Shown: positions 59,225 through 64,000 of the stretch, piece by piece | Numbering within the stretch: position 1 is the first letter of the stretch | Layout: the number at the start of each line of letters is the position of its first letter | Origin: Druceiella hillmani | Lineage: Eukaryota; Arthropoda; Insecta; Lepidoptera; Hepialidae | NCBI GenBank assembly: GCA_039881145.1 | Contig: JAYKKI010000066.1 | Location: 9,749,001-9,813,000 of the forward strand | Reading direction: 5' to 3' | DNA: 64,000 nt | The notes under the pieces: generated by a model | The model's database searches: none | The model's input: only the letters and a program-made list of their open reading frames with translations | What the model was told of the DNA's origin: nothing | Program-made: the position numbers and the translations under genes

Positions 59225-60268
59225 TAACTTTTGAATGGAAAAACATAGGAGAGAACGGCTTCGGGCAGGGAGATAGAGAGGGGAAGGGAAATTGAGAGGG
59301 GAGGAGGAAAGGTGTGTGAAGGGAAAGGTACTGGGTAGGGGAAGGGATGGGGAGGGGGAGGGGAGCGCTAGGGGGATTGTGGGAGGGGTAGGAGGATTGG
59401 AAGGGGAGGGGAAGTGAAATGGGAAGAAGAGGGTAGGGGTAAAGGAGGGAAGGGGAAGGGAGGGGTGGGGAGGGAGGGTACAGAAAATACGGGTAGGGAT
59501 GTGGGAAAGAGAGGGAAGGGGGAGAGGGAGGGGGAGGGAAAGGGGGAGGGAAAGGATAGGGGAAGAGAAAGGAGAAGGGCGGGGAGGGTAAGGGGAGGGT
59601 AAGGGGAGGGGTCAGGGAAGGGGTGTAGAGGGGGAGGGGAAGGGGTGTAGAAGGGGAGGGTGAGGGAAAGGGGGTAGTGAGACGGGTAGGGAAGGGGGAT
59701 GTGAAGAGGAAGTGGTATAGAAGGGAAAGGAAAGGTAAGGGGAAGTGGAGTGGAAGGGAAGAGAAAGAGGGAGCAGAAGGGAAGGGGAAGCGGAAGGGAA
59801 GGGGAAAGGGAACCAGAATGGAAGGGGAAGCGGAAGGGAAGGGGGAGCATAAGGGAAGGGAGGGGGACCGAAAGGAAAGGGATCCGGTACGGACGGGGAA
59901 GGGGAAGCGGAAGGGAAGGGGAAAGGGGAGCGGAAGGGAAGGGAAGGGGAGTGGAAGGGAAGGGGAAGGGGGAGCGGAATGGAAGGGTGAGATGGTGTAG
60001 GGAAGGGACGGGAAAGGGGAAGGGAAGAAGGAACGGAGAAGAGTGTGGTGAGCGTGTGAAGTGGGAGGCGAAAGGGTGGGTGAGAAGAGGACGGGGAAGG
60101 GGTATGTGAAAAGGGATGAGGAAGGCGAGGTGAAGATGAGAAGTGGGGAAGGGGAATAAGAAGGTGTAGTGGAAGGCGAAAGGGAAGTGGAAGGCGAACG
60201 CGAAGGTGAACGCGAGAGCGGACGCGAAGGCAAACGGGAAGGCGAGGGGGAAGGCGAGACCGAAAAAG
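59225..60268 (+). repeat. ~1-kb polypurine (G/A) tract
   Basis: The plus strand is almost wholly G and A for about 1 kb, with scattered T and C. Three zones are visible: GGGGAGGGG-rich (about 59260-59660), an ~18-bp GGAAGGGAAGGGGAAGC pattern (about 59700-60000), and a GGCGAA/GGTGAA hexamer pattern (about 60010-60265). The minus strand can be read as a 339-codon frame (59214-60233) composed nearly only of Pro, Ser, Leu and Phe; frames on the plus strand are Gly/Glu/Lys/Arg. These follow from composition, not coding. The right flank carries ATAGTAAAATATATTTCAATA twice (60277 and 60303). Confidence 0.92.
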
Positions 60269-60329
60269 AAAATCTAATAGTAAAATATATTTCAATAATC
60301 TTATAGTAAAATATATTTCAATAAAAAAA

Positions 60330-61025
60330 CGCTTGCTTTTATATTAAAACGATTATACTAATTAAGAGTGACAACATCTTTTGGTCATATTTATAAGATA
60401 ATTTCTCGTAAAAATTAAAGTAATGCTTTTATTTTCTGTAATAAGATTGTTTTGAAATAATAATATTAATTGCTATTTTATATTTTAATTTTAAAGCAAT
60501 TAAATTATATATCAAGTCATTTGAAAGGTATTTATTCTTACATCTCTCTAAGTTCATCCAAAGCTACTAGCAGATAAGAGGTATTAAAATAATTGTTGGT
60601 CATAAAGTTATATTACTTCAAAAAATTAATTAATAAGTTTAACCCAAAATTTTAACCCCATATCATTATGTAGTTTTATCTAAAAACAAAATGTAAATAA
60701 AGCAAAAATTAAACCAGGAATGACGAAGGCGGACTTTTTAACGAAATTTCCAGGAAAGAGATGGAATATTAATTAAATTTAAACTTTAAAATTGCTTTTA
60801 CAAATTTATTTAACAAACTTTAAATGCTTAGTGTTAGCGGTGGCTTCATTCGAATTCAAAAATAATATAGCTATATGTAGTAAGCTATTTTTAGAGTTTA
60901 TGTTAACTACCTAGTGGAAATAATTTGAAGAATAAAATTTTAATAAATGGAATATTGCTTGAAATTTAAACCTTTAAATGAAATACAAACGTTTTTATCA
61001 GCGCCAATTTGCAACATGATATGAA
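60330..61025. other. A+T-rich DNA, no gene seen
   Basis: No coding sequence or repeat partner was recognised. Confidence 0.4.
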
Positions 61026-61030
61026 TATCT

Positions 61031-61090
61031 CCAGGAAAATTAAATGTTTGGCGTAACTTATAAAGTTACGAGAAACGTTTAATTTTCCGG
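61031..61090. repeat. 60-nt imperfect hairpin, pre-miRNA-like shape
   Basis: Outer CC/GG, a bulged A, GGAAAATTAAA paired with TTTAATTTTCC, a T/G wobble, GTTT/AAAC, a 2x2 mismatch (GG/AG), then CGTAACTT paired with AAGTTACG around an ATA loop. This gives about 26 pairs with small symmetric internal loops. The 3-nt loop is tight for a microRNA precursor, and a short foldback relic is an equally good explanation. Confidence 0.7.
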
Positions 61091-61284
61091 TTTCTTCTAC
61101 TAAACTTCGTTTTTCTGTGCATGAATTTTATTTTGTCTTTACGCCCTGTTTTAGCGGAAATATTACTTAAATTATTATAATATTTATTTTACTAATCAAA
61201 TTATGATATTAAGATATTTGCGGTTTAATATACATCATTACTCAATAAAGAAGAAAACTCAGGTTTCTAGGTTAAGTAGACTCT

Positions 61285-61600
61285 GGAAAAAAAACGGCTA
61301 TTGTAGACGCATGAGTAGACGATTATGTAATCTTATTCATTTTTGAGATACGGGAACCTTAAAATATAAGTATAATACAATTTCCCCAGACGTAGTAACA
61401 GTATTTGGTTATCTAAATGCTAGTCATTTATGAAAAAAACGGGTATAAATAATTTTTCATTGAAATACTTACTAAATGTCACTGTCCTGATTTTTTACAT
61501 ACGTGGTTAAAAATTAAAGGGTTAGGTGTATTTGAAAACCTTTTAGAGACCTGTATCGGAAAAGTGACCTAAAGGAGATACATTTTAAAATATCTTTTTA
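61285..61600 (+). repeat. Dispersed repeat F, copy 4
   Basis: Partner of 30655-30960 (TGTAGACGCATGAGTAGACG, GAGATACGGGAACCTTAAAATATAA, AATAATTTTTCATTGAAATAC, TTACTAAATGTCACTGTCCTGA, TACGTGGTTAAAAATTAAAGGG, CCTTTTAGAGA). It is diverged and without an open frame. Confidence 0.65.
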
Positions 61601-61609
61601 ATTATTCTC

Positions 61610-62910
61610 TAATCAATGGGGTCCGTGTGACAATAATTGTTTATTTCCAAATTCAGTGTACGTGGACATTAAAAATGACGTAAAAAATTTATTTATCTTA
61701 TTTCTACGTATTATTTTTTTTTTACTGTAACCTTTTTAAACTTTGTTTTAATACGAAACGGGTTAATTCTGTAGCAGACGGGCGAGACACAACGAAATTA
61801 AAAGAGTACATTTTTACCGCTCGGCTAAGGTACCGAAAAAGTATCACAAATACCTCGATTAACGCAATTAGACAGATAGATGAACTATTTTTCGATATGA
61901 CACTTAAAGGTATGAGTTGTATATTAATACGGTTGGATTTCCTCTTCTCATTTTTCTTTTCTTCTTAACAACTTCGGTGCTTCTTCTTAACCTATACAGT
62001 TCCTTCCTATCTTGAGCCACGTGTATACGACTGGTTAGTCAAAAGAGGTGTTATAAGACATACAAGGAATTTGGCAAATGAAGTTCTCTGGCATCCATAC
62101 TTCAATCCACCCTCCTTGTGGTAGAACCTGTTACATTGAGCAACCTTACCAAAAAAAAGTTGAATAAATAGACAAGAGTACGGACTCGACTGATGTATTC
62201 ATTATAATTAAGAGTTATTAATTTTTCATCTAGAGTCTATTAAAGAGGGTTAGTAACTCCGCAAGCTGGTGGCGTATGCGTCACAAAGAGTATAAACTCT
62301 TTATATTGTAAATTATTTCAATGCGATAGCTGTAAATTTTTAAATGACACATGAAGAAATATTAACTACCACGTGATTGAAAATGTAATAATTATTCACG
62401 GACATGGAAAAGATGATATCATTTCAGGATACAGTGACGACTGAGGACATAATTTTTTCCATTTTACTCATTTTTGAAACACACTAGGATATTCATTCAT
62501 CTGTTAGCAATAAGGCGAGAATCCGTTAACAATTTATTTACAGATGCTCGTTTATTTTCTTATTCTGTATTTATATACGAACATAAATTTAGGTACTTTT
62601 AAAAAACTTTAATCACAAAAAAAATGTACGTACATTACATATGTATATAAGCGAGAACGCAACTTTACGTGAATGTCATTATTCTCTTGTTGACATCTCA
62701 CCTAAAATGTCATTTCGCGTCAAAACCGATGTCTCGGTGACAAGGGACGAGGAGACCTGAAAGTGACAACATAGAGCGTGAAGTGAATATGTTGAGCTGT
62801 TATCTTGTTTTTGGTATCCTTCAAAATAATATTTAAAAATTAATAATTCTTTCAAAATGGATTAGGCTACAAGGTGATGTTTGTGTCTCGGAATCTGTTT
62901 TATAAGTGTA
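61610..62910. other. A+T-rich DNA without a supported gene
   Basis: No gene is recognised. At 62680-62790 a more G+C-rich patch (TCACCTAAAATGTCATTTCG, ACCGATGTCTCGGTGACA, GGGACGAGGAGACC) contains the small hairpin ACCGA-TGTC-TCGGT; it may be a transposon fragment. Confidence 0.4.
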
Positions 62911-62916
62911 AGTGAT

Positions 62917-62957
62917 ATTGAATATAATTGGCGTTAATTTTGTAGAAATTCATTATG
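62917..62957 (+). mobile_element. Foldback element terminus, fragment F
   Basis: ATTGAATATAATTGGCGTTAATTTTGTAGAAATTCATTATG is the first ~41 bp of the foldback arm (compare 47263 and 11995), after which the match ends. It is a truncated copy. A 69-codon frame at 62912-63121 runs out of it and is not supported. Confidence 0.75.
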
Positions 62958-63599
62958 TTAATTTGATAAGTAATTTAAATTTCTTTACCGGTTTGATTAT
63001 TTTAAATATTTTCGTCATAAGTTTTCGGTATTTGTCAGGATATTTCCCAATTTCTCTGCCTGATAAAAGTTTAGACGAGATCTCGAAACTGAAATTTTGC
63101 TTAGCATGCTTTGGTAAATAACAATTTTTCAATTAAATATTCACCAATAAAAACATTCTCAAGTGGTTTAGGCAAATACTTGTAACTTACTTTCAGTTAA
63201 ATTTGGTGAAATATTAACTCAATTGCTAGTCTCTTGGTTAATGGTCTCAAGTTGAGATTTAGAAGAAAAAAGAGTCTAATAATATGATCCAAACCATGCG
63301 ATGATCTTCCTTATTATCGAAAATTTTATCATTCCTAACTATACTTTATATAGTTCATGTATATTAAGAATCCCTAATAATATGATAAAAGTTAAGGTTG
63401 TTTGTTAATTTACTTGTTTTCAACTTAACTGGCTCGATGGATTTCAATGAAATTTTCTGTATATATTAATATATTTCCCAGGTTAAATTAAGACCACATG
63501 TAATTAAGCTATCTTTCATCTAAGCAAATTAGTAAACGTCAAGGCTAAAAAAATTCGACCTTCTCACGAAAAACTGAATATGCTACCAAAGTTACAGGG

Positions 63600-63805
63600 A
63601 AAATAGGCGACGATATATCCCTATCATCAAAAATTCCCGACGACATATACATACGACATATTGTGAACGTATACTTACGATCACAAATTCGCAACGACAT
63701 ATACCTGTCATCAAAAATTCGCGACGACCTACACCTGTGATCAAAAATTTGCAACAACATATACTCATTATCAAAAATTCAGGGAGATATATCCCTATCA
63801 CACAA
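63600..63805. repeat. 30-bp minisatellite, about six units
   Basis: The unit is approximately GCGACGACATATACCTGTCATCAAAAATTC. Complete units end at about 63692, 63722, 63752 and 63782 with 30-bp spacing; the second unit is expanded by an insertion near 63655-63685. Because 30 is a multiple of three, both minus frames through it are ten-residue periodic and free of stops, without coding evidence. Confidence 0.85.
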
Positions 63806-64000
63806 TAATAGCGTTAAAGACAAATAATACTATTTCTTTATATCATATTCTCGGATGTTTATTGCAAAACCTCATGTATTTTTTTGTTATTAAACTTCAC
63901 TGTTGGCGAATATATTTATGTACAAACGTTTCTTTGACACTACATATTTATCACTTATATTCCAATAGTTATGAAACTAATTATTTATTTTTACGTATAT

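Noticed and set aside
59214..60233. 339-codon open frame on the minus strand
   Set aside because: It is the translation of the polypyrimidine strand and consists almost only of Pro, Ser, Leu and Phe. Other frames across the same tract are open too. No domain or codon signal.
63420..63500. ACTGGCTCGATGGATTTCAATGAAATTTT stretch as a Helitron interior
   Set aside because: The wording is familiar from insect Helitrons, but there is no terminus, hairpin or second copy in the window to support it.
63600..63805. Possible CRISPR-like array
   Set aside because: Units are contiguous 30-bp minisatellite repeats without unique spacers, and the genome is eukaryotic.

Overview
This window is noncoding, A+T-rich (about 70% by eye) eukaryotic nuclear DNA. 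The clues point to an arthropod, probably an insect: dense dinucleotide microsatellites, decayed Helitron, Tc1-like and Ty3/Gypsy-like transposon genes, several families of diverged dispersed repeats, and satellite-like tandem arrays. I cannot name the species. I found no intact protein-coding gene, no convincing host exon, and no tRNA or rRNA. Nearly all short open frames are chance or low-complexity translations. The window is best read as intergenic or deep intronic DNA built by successive transposon insertions.

Layout. 1.3-3.4 kb is a nested repeat cluster: three copies of one dispersed repeat (R1), a foldback-element arm with a hammerhead-ribozyme-like motif, two reversed units of a ~128-bp satellite, and a short Helitron-like element ending in CTAG|T. 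4-12.4 kb holds repeat G copy 1, a near-perfect palindrome, repeat H copy 1, the main ~128-bp satellite array, a minus-strand Helitron-like 3' end and a complete foldback element. 15.4-19.2 kb has TA microsatellites, a pair of 147-bp direct repeats and a broken Tc1-like transposase. 22.4-27.3 kb carries two more foldback copies and a second degenerate satellite. 30.6-35.9 kb has repeat F copies, a CpG-bearing patch and several strong hairpins. 38.6-41 kb has repeat J copy 1 and the 3' part of a Helitron with a broken PIF1-like helicase. 44.5-52.4 kb has TA tracts, second copies of repeats J, H, F and the Helitron-like element, another foldback and a 74-nt G+C-rich perfect hairpin. 54.9-60.3 kb has repeat G copy 2, a decayed Ty3/Gypsy pol on the minus strand, and a ~1-kb polypurine tract. 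The last 4 kb has an imperfect 60-nt hairpin, repeat F again, a foldback terminus and a 30-bp minisatellite.

Nothing here forms a gene pathway. The most interesting signal is the foldback family: its best arm (about 1600-1641) has the layout of a type I hammerhead ribozyme, arranged as on Penelope-like retroelements. Also notable are the unusually perfect hairpins (7.26, 34.9, 35.6, 46.1, 51.4 and 61.0 kb) and the strand-asymmetric polypurine block at 59.2-60.3 kb. Identity estimates come from reading, not from computed alignments.
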